A stretch of DNA of 64,000 nucleotides from Rhodopirellula sp. (GCA_002698965.1 PAAT01000162.1:13415-77414); one strand, 5' to 3'; shown: positions 1-8,236, numbered from the stretch's first letter. Translations and numbers: made by a program. The notes: generated by a model from the sequence alone, not told the origin.

Positions 1-359
1 AGGAAATTGACCATTCCCCGGGCAGCATTGCGGGCGCGTGAATTCAGGTAAGAGTTGATCTTATGACGAGCAGGAAATTGTCCGGTTGTTACGGCGACAC
101 GAGATGGACTACAGATTGGTGAGGCAACATAGAATTGTTCAAATCGAATACCACGCGCGGCTAAAGCATCGATGTTGGGCGTCTTAATGTCAGGATTTCC
201 ATAGCAACCTAAATCGCCCCATCCCATGTCGTCGATGAATATCATGACGATATTAGGAGGATTCAAATTGGATTTACTTTGAGAAAAAAGCTGGCAGGTA
301 AACAAAAGACACAGACAGAATATTGAAAGTTGTGTCAAAAGAGTGATGAATCGAGCCAA
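1..359 (-). CDS. Sulfatase, N-terminal part (runs off the left end)
   Basis: The open frame reads leftwards from a probable TTG at 359 and is cut by the window edge after about 119 codons. It opens with a hydrophobic secretion signal, then the sulfatase start pattern [14 protein letters not shown] (metal-binding aspartates). It then carries the formylglycine signature C-S-P-S-R, in which the Cys is converted to the catalytic formylglycine. This is an alkaline-phosphatase-superfamily sulfatase that hydrolyses sulfate esters outside the cytoplasm; the substrate cannot be told from this part. No strong ribosome binding site is visible at the TTG, so the exact start is uncertain. A second sulfatase lies at 54780. 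Confidence 0.85.
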   Translation of the reverse strand, partial: MARFITLLTQLSIFCLCLLFTCQLFSQSKSNLNPPNIVMIFIDDMGWGDLGCYGNPDIKTPNIDALAARGIRFEQFYVASPICSPSRVAVTTGQFPARHKINSYLNSRARNAARGMVNF

Positions 360-408
360 ATTAGAACCCAGTCTTAAAGAGAATGTTAGTCGCGTTCTCT
401 AGTATACC

Positions 409-1137
409 TCACCGTTTTTGTTTGGCATCGTCAATGTTTGGAGACCGTCGTTTGATTACGAGTCGGATGAGGATGGGTACCAGAGCAAGAAGCGTAAAAC
501 CAATGATCAGTGGTAAATCGAGTAATGCAGGAATACCTGTTTCCAGCAGTTCTTTCAGAGGGGGTAAACGGCTTCCCAGATAAAGATTGACTAATGTGCC
601 GGGTAGCATCCCTAGTTGGCTGGCGATCCAGTAATCCCTGACTTTGATCTTGGTTAGGCCCATCAGCAGGTTAATTGAGAAAAAGGGGACATAGGGCGCT
701 AGTCGCATGCTGTAGAGATACCAAATCCCCTCACGTTCCCATAGTAGCTCAAAAGTTTCATAGCGTTCTCCAAACCAGCTTTTGACCATGTCACGGAATA
801 AATATCGGCTCATAAGCATTGCGCAGGTCGCCCCCATGGTGGACGCAAAACTGACCGTAAATACACTTGCCCAATAGGGCAGTATTGTGGCAGAAACGAT
901 GGAGAGTGCTGTTGAGCCGGGAAAGCCGGAAGCCGTTACAACAACGTAGACGACAAAGGCGATAGTGATCGCCTGCCAGAGGTTCTGTTGAGTGTATGCT
1001 ACGGCAGCGGTCTGCTGTTGAGCCAGCCACTCCAGCACGGCCTGCCGGTCGACGGTCAAGATGACAATGCTGACGATTAGCAGAATGCAGAGGAGTGCCA
1101 GATAGCCTCGCCGGGTTTTTAGAGCAATGGCAGCCAT
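409..1137 (-). CDS. TVP38/TMEM64 (VTT) family membrane protein
   Basis: A 242-residue integral membrane protein. A first membrane segment lies at about residues 13-30. A VTT core follows with the G-F-P-G-S motif near residue 71 and a long hydrophobic stretch up to about 110. A second conserved block follows at about 145-190 (R-L-A-P-Y-V-P-F then G-M-L-P-G-T), and there is a final helix at about 208-228. This pattern is that of the DedA/VTT superfamily, thought to act in lipid scrambling or transport. The gene ends the minus-strand run 10 nt after pyrF, so the two are probably co-transcribed. Family assignment is firm; substrate is unknown. Confidence 0.8.
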   Translation of the reverse strand: MAAIALKTRRGYLALLCILLIVSIVILTVDRQAVLEWLAQQQTAAVAYTQQNLWQAITIAFVVYVVVTASGFPGSTALSIVSATILPYWASVFTVSFASTMGATCAMLMSRYLFRDMVKSWFGERYETFELLWEREGIWYLYSMRLAPYVPFFSINLLMGLTKIKVRDYWIASQLGMLPGTLVNLYLGSRLPPLKELLETGIPALLDLPLIIGFTLLALVPILIRLVIKRRSPNIDDAKQKR

Positions 1138-1147
1138 TACAAGTGTC

Positions 1148-2077
1148 TTACAGGGTTCCCGCCGGGGTGTCGGCGGCTAAGGCAGCAATCATGTCACGGG
1201 TCGCCGCTTCCACTGCTTCCTGCCATCGTTGGTCACCAAACTTTTCAGCATATGGTTCACGTGCGTGAGCGAAGATGATACCTCGTGAGCTATTGATGAT
1301 GGCACCGAGGCCATGTTCATCAAATGCACCGGCGACGTCTGCTGCACCACCTCCCTGAGCACCAAAACCTGGAACAAGGAAGAACGTGTTTGGCATGGCT
1401 TCACGAAGTTCCACTAATTGCTCTGGATAAGTTGCCCCCACAACCGCCCCCACCGCTCCGTAGGGATGGCTACCACTGCCACGAGTGTTATTCGCTAATT
1501 CGTTTACCAGAGAAGCCACATGCCGATAAATAGGTTTGCCATCTGAGAGAAGGTCCTGGAAACGGCCTCCACCGGGATTCGATGTTTTGACCAGGACAAA
1601 AATGCCGTTGCCATTCTTGTCTGCTACTTTCACGAAAGGCTCTAGACTATCTTCGCCTAGGTACGGGCTAACCGTTAGACAATCTGAAGTGAATTGAGTG
1701 CTCCCGTGTTCACCAAGGAATCCGTGGGCATAAGCGGTGGCCGTACTACCGATATCATTTCGTTTGCCATCCATAATTACCAGCAGGCCTCGGCTACGGG
1801 CATATTGGGTGATTTCGCCAAGTGCAATCATCCCACAAGGGCCGAGTTGTTCGAAAAAGGCTGCCTGCGGCTTTACCGCCGGGACTAAAGAAGCCACGAC
1901 GTCAACAATCCCCTTACCGAAAGCTAGATAAGCAGAGGCTATTTCTTCCGGGGAGGGGGTGTTTGACTGAGGTTGAAGGGGCTGAGGCAGGCTGTTGAGT
2001 CTGGGATCAATTCCCACCAGCGTTGGTGTCTTACAGCGTTGAATCGCTGAAACGAGACGGTCAGCAAAATTTGTCAC
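1148..2077 (-). CDS. pyrF: Orotidine 5'-phosphate decarboxylase
   Basis: Decarboxylates orotidine monophosphate to UMP, the last step of de novo pyrimidine synthesis, in the cytoplasm. At 309 residues it fits the longer type-2 branch of the family. The catalytic Asp-Lys-Asp motif is seen as D-G-K-R-N-D at residues 103-108, after V-G-I-D-P-R near the N terminus. A C-terminal phosphate-binding region contains S-S-R-G-I-I. The start is GTG at 2077, chosen because a strong AGGAGGG ribosome binding site lies about 8 nt upstream. Another pyrimidine gene, pyrD, lies far away at 21285, so the pathway is scattered. Confidence 0.95.
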   Translation of the reverse strand: MTNFADRLVSAIQRCKTPTLVGIDPRLNSLPQPLQPQSNTPSPEEIASAYLAFGKGIVDVVASLVPAVKPQAAFFEQLGPCGMIALGEITQYARSRGLLVIMDGKRNDIGSTATAYAHGFLGEHGSTQFTSDCLTVSPYLGEDSLEPFVKVADKNGNGIFVLVKTSNPGGGRFQDLLSDGKPIYRHVASLVNELANNTRGSGSHPYGAVGAVVGATYPEQLVELREAMPNTFFLVPGFGAQGGGAADVAGAFDEHGLGAIINSSRGIIFAHAREPYAEKFGDQRWQEAVEAATRDMIAALAADTPAGTL

Positions 2078-2358
2078 AATAATTCCCTCCTTGGTGAACT
2101 AGATAATACCCCTTTTTCAAGGTCGTTTCTAGTAGCTGACGCCGGTAAGACAGGAGACATGTTTTGCAAAAGGGTTTTGATGAAGCCATAGGCAGACGCG
2201 AACTCACGGGAGATGCTATTGTGACTAGCACGAGAACCGAGCGTTGTTTGGAGCGGATACATCTTTGTGGTAACTGATTGGCCCCAACTGCCCACGAGGA
2301 GGTTCGGATGTGTAGTTGCAGATTATCGTCGGGTGCTTAGAATAGTGGAAGTAACCGA

Positions 2359-2433
2359 CGGGATGTAGCGCAGCCTGGTTAGCGCGTTTGACTGGGGGTC
2401 AAAAGGTCGGAGGTTCAAATCCTCTCATCCCGA
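2359..2433 (+). tRNA. tRNA-Pro, anticodon GGG
   Basis: A full cloverleaf can be drawn. The acceptor stem is CGGGATG with CATCCCG. The D arm is GCGC/GCGC. The anticodon stem is TTTGA/TCAAA around the loop CTGGGGG, which places GGG at positions 34-36. The T arm is GGAGG-TTCAAAT-CCTCT. The discriminator base is A at 2433, followed by CTG, so CCA is not encoded. It reads proline codons CCC and CCU. It is followed by a strong hairpin that would end its transcript. Confidence 0.97.
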
Positions 2434-2440
2434 CTGTCCC

Positions 2441-2482
2441 AAAAAAAAACTCTTCTGCGAAAACGCTGAAGAGTTTTTTTTA
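2441..2482. terminator. Bidirectional intrinsic terminator between tRNA-Pro and ndk
   Basis: A stem CTCTTC-T-GCG with CGC-T-GAAGAG (one T-T mismatch) closes around AAAA. It is flanked by a run of A on the left and a run of T on the right. It can therefore end the plus-strand tRNA transcript and the minus-strand ndk transcript alike. Confidence 0.85.
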
Positions 2483-2493
2483 ATAGTTAGGGA

Positions 2494-2952
2494 TTATTCA
2501 TCCGCCGCTTTGAGCCATGGTGTTAATGTTGGTTCGTTAGGACAAAGCTCTGTTGGCTCAAAATAGAGATTTAGTTCTCGTTCAGCCGCCTCCGACCCGT
2601 CTGAGGCGTGAACAAGATTCATTTGCCGACTGGCACTGTAGTCACCACGTACGGTGCCGGGAGCGGCGTTACGGCCATTGGTTGCTCCGAGCATGTCACG
2701 AACGACTTGAATGACATCGATACCCTCGATACACATAGCTACGATAGGCCCGCCGGTAATGAATGCCTCTAGCCCCGGGTAAAAAGGTTTCTCCACGTGC
2801 TCGGCGTAATGCTGTTTGGCCATCTCAGGAGTCACCTGCAGCATTTTCATGCCGATGATGTTAAGCCCCTTGTTTTCAAAGCGAGTAATAATTTCGCCCA
2901 TCAGGCGACGTTGGACACAGTCCGGTTTCAATAAGACTAGTGATCTTTCCAT
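2494..2952 (-). CDS. ndk: Nucleoside diphosphate kinase
   Basis: Transfers the gamma phosphate of ATP to nucleoside diphosphates through a phosphohistidine. The length of 152 residues is normal for the family. The N terminus E-R-S-L-V-L-L-K-P-D is typical. The phosphate-binding block G-T-V-R-G-D-Y is present, and the active-site histidine is His115 in N-L-V-H-A-S-D. The gene lies just downstream of the M16 peptidase pair on the same strand, about 50 nt away, and ends against the bidirectional terminator. Confidence 0.97.
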   Translation of the reverse strand: MERSLVLLKPDCVQRRLMGEIITRFENKGLNIIGMKMLQVTPEMAKQHYAEHVEKPFYPGLEAFITGGPIVAMCIEGIDVIQVVRDMLGATNGRNAAPGTVRGDYSASRQMNLVHASDGSEAAERELNLYFEPTELCPNEPTLTPWLKAADE

Positions 2953-3001
2953 TTTTAGTTCTATTCCTGTTGTTGGAGAAAGTACGCGATGTATCGCATA
3001 T

Positions 3002-4243
3002 CTATTGAGGTTCTATTTTTGTTGGTCCGATAGCAACCGACGTGCATTGAGTTAGGGGATATTTTTCTAAAACTTCTGCAATATCTTGTGTGGTCACACT
3101 TTGGAAATGCTGGATGGATTCCTGGACGGTTGCGTATTCTCCACGTTGTACCCAGTTGTTTCCAATCCCAAACATACGGCTAGCCGCTCGTTCTGCGCGC
3201 AATACAATGTGAGAGCAAACTTTGTTTTTGGCTAACTCCAATTCCTGGTCGGTCACTCCATTCGCCTGAATGTCGCGAGCGATGTTTTGATAGAGAGCCA
3301 GAATTTCCTCTGTATTCTTAGGTTGGCAACAGAGGTAGGAAAGAAAGATCCCGGTTCCCTGATATTCGGAAGGTTCCACTACCGCGTATTCAGCCTTACC
3401 AGTATCGATCATTTCCCAGAATAGTCGGCTATTACTTTCATCACCAAAAATCAAACCTAGAAGCCGGCTCGCATATCGATTGTTATCTTCAGCTGCGGGG
3501 CCGTTGCTGATTTGGATGATATACTGTTGATGAGCACTTGCTTTCTTGATGGAGTGAAAAGCTGAATTCGGTTGGGCTCGGGGGGTGTCGCGTTGGGTGT
3601 CATAGTTTTGCCAATGCCCGATCTGGTTTTCTAGTTGTGCAATGACGGCATCGAAGTTGACGTTCCCCGCCATTGCCAGAACAATGTTGCCGGCACTATA
3701 GCGTCGATTGAAGTATTCCATCATTTGTGCGCTAGTGAGGTCCCCCACGGTTTCTCTTGTGCCTAAAACGGACTTTCCAAGCGGGTGGTTTTGGAAATGC
3801 AGGGCGAGGGCTTTTTCATGGGCACCGAAGGGGGGTTGATCGTCGTACTTGGCGATTTCCTCCAGAATAACCTGTTTTTCTGTATCAAAGTCTTCCTGAC
3901 GCAGTAAGGGACGAAGGATGTCACTTAGAAGTTCGAGCGCATCCAGCTGGTATTCAGGTAGGACGGCACAATAGTAAACGGTTTGCTCTTCGGAAGTGAA
4001 AGCATTGCTTTGCGAGCCTATCTCGTCAAGTTGTTGGTTTACTTGCTCTGCTGAGCGGGTTGGCGTTCCCTTGAACACCATATGCTCCAGAAAGTGGCTG
4101 ACTCCGGAGATTTCGGGAGTTTCATCTCGGGACCCCGTTTTTACAAAATAGGCCAGGCCGGTGCTGTAAGCGTTTGGATTGCATTCAGCTACAACATCAA
4201 GCCCATTACTTAAGGTGTGGTGACGGAATTCAACAATACTCAT
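3002..4243 (-). CDS. M16 family zinc metallopeptidase, catalytic partner
   Basis: A 413-residue pitrilysin/processing-peptidase type protein. The inverted zinc motif is intact: H50-F-L-E53-H54, with a distal Glu at about 129 in V-I-L-E-E. The second half keeps the M16 fold but in place of the usual Arg-Tyr dyad region reads S-R-L-F-W-E-M-I-D-T, so the Arg of the dyad is not evident. Its ATG overlaps the stop of the upstream M16 gene by 4 nt (ATGA), which implies translational coupling. Together the pair looks like a bacterial M16 heterodimer, with this chain providing zinc catalysis. Substrate is unknown. Confidence 0.9.
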   Translation of the reverse strand: MSIVEFRHHTLSNGLDVVAECNPNAYSTGLAYFVKTGSRDETPEISGVSHFLEHMVFKGTPTRSAEQVNQQLDEIGSQSNAFTSEEQTVYYCAVLPEYQLDALELLSDILRPLLRQEDFDTEKQVILEEIAKYDDQPPFGAHEKALALHFQNHPLGKSVLGTRETVGDLTSAQMMEYFNRRYSAGNIVLAMAGNVNFDAVIAQLENQIGHWQNYDTQRDTPRAQPNSAFHSIKKASAHQQYIIQISNGPAAEDNNRYASRLLGLIFGDESNSRLFWEMIDTGKAEYAVVEPSEYQGTGIFLSYLCCQPKNTEEILALYQNIARDIQANGVTDQELELAKNKVCSHIVLRAERAASRMFGIGNNWVQRGEYATVQESIQHFQSVTTQDIAEVLEKYPLTQCTSVAIGPTKIEPQ

Positions 4244-5493
4244 ACCTTGCCTCCCTCTACCCTGGAGGTGTCCAACGCCTGCTGGCCGAGTGTAATGACT
4301 TTGAATTGTCCAGGAGGGTTTGCCGAAAGGTAGTCGTTAATCGCCTCAGTGTTTACCTGATCGAGCAAATCGGATAGTTCCTCGAGTGTTCGTACTCTCC
4401 CAAGTAAATGCCAGTCGGAGGCCATCGAAACACTACGGGAACTGCTGCTTTCCTGTTGCATTATTAACCCTGTTTTTATACGGGCTTTGAGACGTTTTAG
4501 TTCCTCTTCGAGGACGCCGTCACCTAGACGCCGGATTTCCGCCAACATGACATCCAGTGTCTCTTGAGCTCGTTCCGTTGTGGTGCCCGCATAGGTCAAT
4601 ACACAGCCGTGATTTTTGATTGTGTGACACATAGCATAAACGGTATAGCACAGACCACGTTTTTCGCGCACCTCGGTGAAGAGTCGGGAGCTCATGCCAT
4701 CGCTCAAAACACCTATGGCACTGCGGGCGAGAAAGTAATCCGGGTGCGAGTAGGGGATACTTGGGTAAACAATTCCAATCTGAGTCTGGCTCGAATCATG
4801 TTGGATATGATGATGGCCTTCTGCCGGAGGTGTTTCGGATAATTTTGTTTGAATCGTACCCTGCCAGTCTCCGAATAATTGCTCCACAACCTTAATCACA
4901 TCATCAAAGATGATTTTACCGGCGATGCTAATAACGGCATTGTCTGGTACGTAGTAGTTAGCGACATGCCCCACGACATCTTCGTGAGTGATCGCCTGAA
5001 CGGATTCGAGCGTGCCGGTTGAACTGCGTCCATAAGGTTCGGGGTAAAGTCTTTTGCGCAACTCTCTTAAAAGTTTTTGTGCCAGATCGTCTTCCATCGC
5101 CAGCAACTCCTGAAGTGCAACCATACGGCTGTCCTCAAGTTGTTCCTCTGGCAAATGAGGGGCACAGATGAGTTCCTTGTAGAGTGCCAGTGCATCATTG
5201 AGACGATCGGCTGGTACGGCTGCGCTGAAGCGGGTGTGGAAATTAGTAACGGATGCTGAACGAGCCGCTCCAAGCCGATCAAGTTGATCAACGTATTCGC
5301 GGCTGTTATAAGATCCGCAACCACGTTGAACCATCTCTGCCGTGAAGTTTGCCAGTCCAGGCAGACTTAACGGATCCCGCTGGCTTCCCGCAGGTATTAA
5401 AATGCTAAGTGCTGCGGACTCCAGCCATGGCATCGGTTGCATTAGCAAGGTAAGCCCGTTGGCTAGGCGATATGTTTGGATTGAACTGGCCAC
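4240..5493 (-). CDS. M16 family peptidase-like protein, non-catalytic partner
   Basis: A 417-residue homologue of its neighbour. The zinc motif is lost: the HxxEH position reads N49-F-T-A-E-M, so it cannot bind zinc in the usual way. It keeps the conserved segment S-S-R-L-F-T-E-V-R-E-K-R-G-L-C-Y, which carries the substrate-binding Arg and Tyr known from the inactive subunit of M16 heterodimers. The complementary loss of features in the two chains supports one obligate complex. Residues 1-30 show only weak hydrophobicity, so a cytoplasmic site is likely. It is 8 nt from the GNAT gene upstream. Confidence 0.88.
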   Translation of the reverse strand: MASSIQTYRLANGLTLLMQPMPWLESAALSILIPAGSQRDPLSLPGLANFTAEMVQRGCGSYNSREYVDQLDRLGAARSASVTNFHTRFSAAVPADRLNDALALYKELICAPHLPEEQLEDSRMVALQELLAMEDDLAQKLLRELRKRLYPEPYGRSSTGTLESVQAITHEDVVGHVANYYVPDNAVISIAGKIIFDDVIKVVEQLFGDWQGTIQTKLSETPPAEGHHHIQHDSSQTQIGIVYPSIPYSHPDYFLARSAIGVLSDGMSSRLFTEVREKRGLCYTVYAMCHTIKNHGCVLTYAGTTTERAQETLDVMLAEIRRLGDGVLEEELKRLKARIKTGLIMQQESSSSRSVSMASDWHLLGRVRTLEELSDLLDQVNTEAINDYLSANPPGQFKVITLGQQALDTSRVEGGKV

Positions 5494-5500
5494 TAATAAA

Positions 5501-6061
5501 TCAATAGGTGATGATCGGTGAGGGTTTGTATACAGTTTTAATGATGCGGAAACCCAGCCGTTTGTACAACCGGAGGGCCCCCACGTTTTGAGACGTCACT
5601 TCAAGTATCACACGTTGCAAACCACGTGCTTTAATAAAAGCAAGCGATTTAAAGAGCAGTGAGCTGCCGAGACCCTGGTCTCGGTGGGCAGGATGGATCC
5701 CGATATTTTGGATAGCCCCCCGTTGCTGAACGTCAACTAATGCCTGAATGGTTCCCACGGTGGTTGGTGTTTCACTTTGCGGACAGTCGTAGACAAGCAG
5801 CCAGGTAGCATCTGGCAGAAAATTGTTGCGAGAAGTGATTTCGCGCAATAAGCGTTGGCAACCTTCTAATTCACGAAAACAACTGAAAACGTTGGCGTCA
5901 ATTTCATTGCAGAAGCTTTGGTATTTGATATCGGCATGTTTGTCTAAATCGGCCTCGGACCATGGCACGAAACGATAACCCGGCGATAACTCCGGCGATG
6001 GAATATCGAAGAACTGCAGATCCAGCTCCATTTGATACCGCTTGAAATAGGTAAGTGACAT
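5501..6061 (-). CDS. GNAT family N-acetyltransferase
   Basis: A 186-residue acetyl-CoA-dependent acetyltransferase. The core is in the C-terminal half: the strand N-I-G-I-H-P is followed by the acetyl-CoA loop R-D-Q-G-L-G, then the helix and the final strand with N-V-G-A-L-R-L-Y-K-R-L-G-F. The N-terminal 70 residues are not part of the core and may be an extra lobe. It heads the minus-strand run GNAT, M16, M16, ndk with short gaps, so it may acetylate or protect a partner of that unit, but no substrate can be inferred. Confidence 0.85.
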   Translation of the reverse strand: MSLTYFKRYQMELDLQFFDIPSPELSPGYRFVPWSEADLDKHADIKYQSFCNEIDANVFSCFRELEGCQRLLREITSRNNFLPDATWLLVYDCPQSETPTTVGTIQALVDVQQRGAIQNIGIHPAHRDQGLGSSLLFKSLAFIKARGLQRVILEVTSQNVGALRLYKRLGFRIIKTVYKPSPIITY

Positions 6062-6185
6062 GGTTTTCCCAGAATCAGGGAATTCGATTGTAACGATTGT
6101 AAGGAATGTAAAGATTTGTTTCGGTTATGCTGCTTATCCGGCCGTTATTCTGAGCAAAGAGTCAAAATTGCTTGTAGCCCGAACG

Positions 6186-6211
6186 AATGTTTTTGATTAA
6201 CCAAAAACATT
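6186..6211. promoter_or_regulatory. 26-bp palindrome, candidate operator (site 1)
   Basis: The left half AATGTTTTTGATT pairs with the right half AACCAAAAACATT at 12 of 13 positions and has no spacer. It lies between two divergent genes (starts at 6061 and 6293), where a terminator would have no use. It abuts the -35 element of the promoter proposed for the barrel gene. Its inner half-site TTTTTGATT is repeated exactly in the palindrome at 7257, upstream of the metal importer. A dimeric regulator such as the DtxR-like domain encoded at 9723 is the natural candidate; this link is inference. Confidence 0.6.
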
Positions 6212-6239
6212 GCCGAAGTTAGACATACCTAGATATATT
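6210..6239 (+). promoter_or_regulatory. Putative promoter of the barrel gene
   Basis: TTGCCG at 6210-6215 and TATATT at 6234-6239, with 18 nt between them, resemble sigma-70 -35 and -10 boxes. The expected start of transcription would be near 6246, about 47 nt before the GTG at 6293. The palindrome at 6186-6211 overlaps the first two bases of the -35 box. Planctomycete promoters often depart from consensus, so this is tentative. Confidence 0.4.
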
Positions 6240-6292
6240 TTACCGACAATCGTAGTGTTGGGTATTGTCTAGATTAAAAAGGAATCGGACTA

Positions 6293-7168
6293 GTGATTAT
6301 TAAACCAGTTAGGCTGCTATTATTTCTGGTATTGTGTGTCGGAACGTTAGATACCGTTTCTGCTCAGGGGTTAAAAGACCAGAAAACCTTGTTTAGCTGG
6401 AATGGCAGTGATGCGGTAGGTGGGCCGTCATCGATGGACCAACCATTAATTGGTGATCGTCCCGACTTTACGGAATCCTCCACCACGGTTGGTTTGGGCG
6501 TAAAGCAGGTTGAGATGGGGTACACGTATACCTTTGACAATGATGGTACGACTCAGACCAAAAGCCACTCATACCCTGAAATGCTCTGGCGTGTCGGGAT
6601 CTATGCCGATTGGTTGGAATTGCGAATAGCATACAACTTTGGAGACGTATTTGAAGCAACGGAATCCACAGAAACAAGGACAACCACCTCAGGTGGGGAA
6701 GACCTGTACTTAGGATTTAAGATTGGTCTGACGCCGCAGGATGGAATCCTGCCCGAGACGGCCTTAGTATTGCAAACAACAGTGGCATCCGGAGATGACG
6801 CATTTAGTGCCGGTGAAGCATTGCCCGGATTTAATTATATCTATTCGTGGGCTTTGGATAACGACTGGTCTCTCGCGGGACAGACACAATGGAACCGAGC
6901 AATGGATGCTCAAACTATGCGACCTTATTCAGAGTTTTCACAGTCACTGGCCATTGGCAAAACTTTTTCGGAGAAACTTGGAGGTTACTATGAATGGTTC
7001 TGCCTGATTCCCGACGGAGCTGATTCAGCCCCCGTTGAACATTATATGGACGGTGGTTTCACTTACTTGCTCCATAATAATTTACAGTTAGACTTCCGGG
7101 CAGGCTTCGGCTTGAACGAAAAATCAGCCGACTACTTTGCTGGGACAGGTTTGATTTTCAGGTATTAA
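6293..7168 (+). CDS. Outer-membrane beta-barrel-like protein (phenol MetA-degradation 'transporter' type)
   Basis: A 291-residue protein with a signal peptide (about residues 1-24, ending V-S-A-Q). The conserved opening D-R-P-D-F-T-E-S follows, then many alternating strands and a C terminus F-R-Y. Closing on an aromatic residue is typical of outer-membrane barrels. The pattern matches proteins annotated as 'transporter' or MetA-pathway of phenol degradation (PF13557); the true cargo of that family is unknown. Start is GTG at 6293, with AAGGA about 10 nt upstream. It stands just before a metal ABC import operon and both are preceded by related palindromes, which suggests a role as the outer-membrane step or a metal-responsive barrel. 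That role is inference. Confidence 0.65.
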   Translation: MIIKPVRLLLFLVLCVGTLDTVSAQGLKDQKTLFSWNGSDAVGGPSSMDQPLIGDRPDFTESSTTVGLGVKQVEMGYTYTFDNDGTTQTKSHSYPEMLWRVGIYADWLELRIAYNFGDVFEATESTETRTTTSGGEDLYLGFKIGLTPQDGILPETALVLQTTVASGDDAFSAGEALPGFNYIYSWALDNDWSLAGQTQWNRAMDAQTMRPYSEFSQSLAIGKTFSEKLGGYYEWFCLIPDGADSAPVEHYMDGGFTYLLHNNLQLDFRAGFGLNEKSADYFAGTGLIFRY

Positions 7169-7225
7169 TAGAGCCCTTATTTCAAAAGTTTAACAGGCTA
7201 TTTAAGGCGATTAATAAATAGCGAG

Positions 7226-7254
7226 TTGACACTTCTAAATCAGCCAGATTACAC
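7226..7254 (+). promoter_or_regulatory. Putative promoter of the metal ABC operon
   Basis: A perfect TTGACA lies at 7226-7231. Seventeen nt later is TTACAC at 7249-7254, a poor -10 box. If used, transcription would begin near 7261, inside the palindrome at 7257-7294. This would suit repression by a protein bound there. Confidence 0.35.
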
Positions 7255-7256
7255 TG

Positions 7257-7294
7257 AAAACAGCATTTTTTGATTCATCAAAAAATGCTGTTTT
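7257..7294. promoter_or_regulatory. 38-bp palindrome upstream of the metal importer (operator site 2 and/or terminator)
   Basis: The left half AAAACAGCATTTTTTGATT pairs with the right half CATCAAAAAATGCTGTTTT at 18 of 19 positions. The last four T belong to a run of six, so the RNA could act as an intrinsic terminator for the barrel gene, which ends at 7168. The inner half-site TTTTTGATT is identical to that of the palindrome at 6186, which cannot be a terminator. An operator for the repressor domain encoded by the operon is therefore also plausible. The two roles are not exclusive. It ends 33 nt before the ATG of the substrate-binding protein. Confidence 0.6.
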
Positions 7295-7327
7295 TTCATT
7301 CATGCAGGATAAGAAGAAGTAAAACAG

Positions 7328-8236
7328 ATGATTCGAACAACACTGCTTTTATGTTTGGCAACTATGGCGGTAATTACCGGCCCGATCTTTGGTCAGGAAG
7401 ATGGCAGCGAGAAGTTTCTCGCGGTGTGCAGCACAACACAGGTAGCAGACTTTACACGTGAAATAGGTGGGGATCGCTGGCAGGTAAATTGTGTTCTCGC
7501 ACCGGGCCAAGACCCTCATACATATGAAATAAAACCTGGAGATAGCCGGTTGGTGGCAGAGGCTGATGTTTGCATCCAAAATGGCTGGCACCTCGAAGGG
7601 CATGACTGGATGCTCAACTTGGCTAAGGATGCTAACAAACCTCTCGTCACTTGTGTCACAGGTGTCAAACCACTTGATTTTGATGAAGACGGAACCATTG
7701 TTGAAGATCCTCACGCTTGGTTAAGCCCGATCAATGCAGCCATCTATGTACGTAACATCACTGAAGGCCTAAAGAAGGTGGATCCTGAACATGCCGCAGA
7801 ATATGATGCTCGGTCTGATTACTATGTGACACAACTACGTAGTCTGCACGCATGGATTCAAAAGGAAGTCAACAAAGTACCTCGTGCTAAACGAGTGTTG
7901 ATTAGTCACCATGATGCTTTTCAGTATTTTGCAACGACTTACGGGTTTAAAAGTGCTGCTCCTGCTGGTTGGAGTACGGGGGATGAAATCGGGGCTGGTA
8001 TTACGCCGCAGCGTCGGGCTGAGGTAGTTGCGTCGATCCGAAGTTATAAAGTGAAAGCGATCTTTGTGGAAACATCGGTCAATCCTCAAGTCGTACGTCA
8101 AATTGCCAGGGACGCCGGCGTGACAGTCGCGGGCGCACTTTATGCAGACTCGATGGGCCCAGAAGGTTCTGTTGCGGAAAAATACTTCGGTATGATGCGA
8201 GAAAACGTCATTAAGATCGTTAGCGGTTTGAAATAA
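7328..8236 (+). CDS. Metal ABC transporter substrate-binding protein (TroA/YtgA type)
   Basis: A 302-residue secreted binding protein of cluster A-I (ZnuA/TroA/PsaA). The signal peptide covers about residues 1-22. Metal ligands are visible at the positions known from TroA: H64 (D-P-H-T-Y-E), H129 (D-P-H-A-W-L-S), H195 (S-H-H-D-A-F) and D274 (A-D-S-M-G). This H-H-H-D set is that of Treponema TroA. There is no His-rich loop, which speaks against a dedicated zinc ZnuA. The ion could be Mn, Fe or Zn. It is the first gene of a four-gene unit whose permease carries a DtxR/MntR-like domain. An AAGAAGAAG tract precedes the start. Confidence 0.9.
   Translation: MIRTTLLLCLATMAVITGPIFGQEDGSEKFLAVCSTTQVADFTREIGGDRWQVNCVLAPGQDPHTYEIKPGDSRLVAEADVCIQNGWHLEGHDWMLNLAKDANKPLVTCVTGVKPLDFDEDGTIVEDPHAWLSPINAAIYVRNITEGLKKVDPEHAAEYDARSDYYVTQLRSLHAWIQKEVNKVPRAKRVLISHHDAFQYFATTYGFKSAAPAGWSTGDEIGAGITPQRRAEVVASIRSYKVKAIFVETSVNPQVVRQIARDAGVTVAGALYADSMGPEGSVAEKYFGMMRENVIKIVSGLK

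Noticed and set aside
2074-2295. A 73-codon minus-strand frame upstream of pyrF
   Set aside because: It overlaps the pyrF ribosome binding site and start, has no family features and no ribosome binding site of its own.
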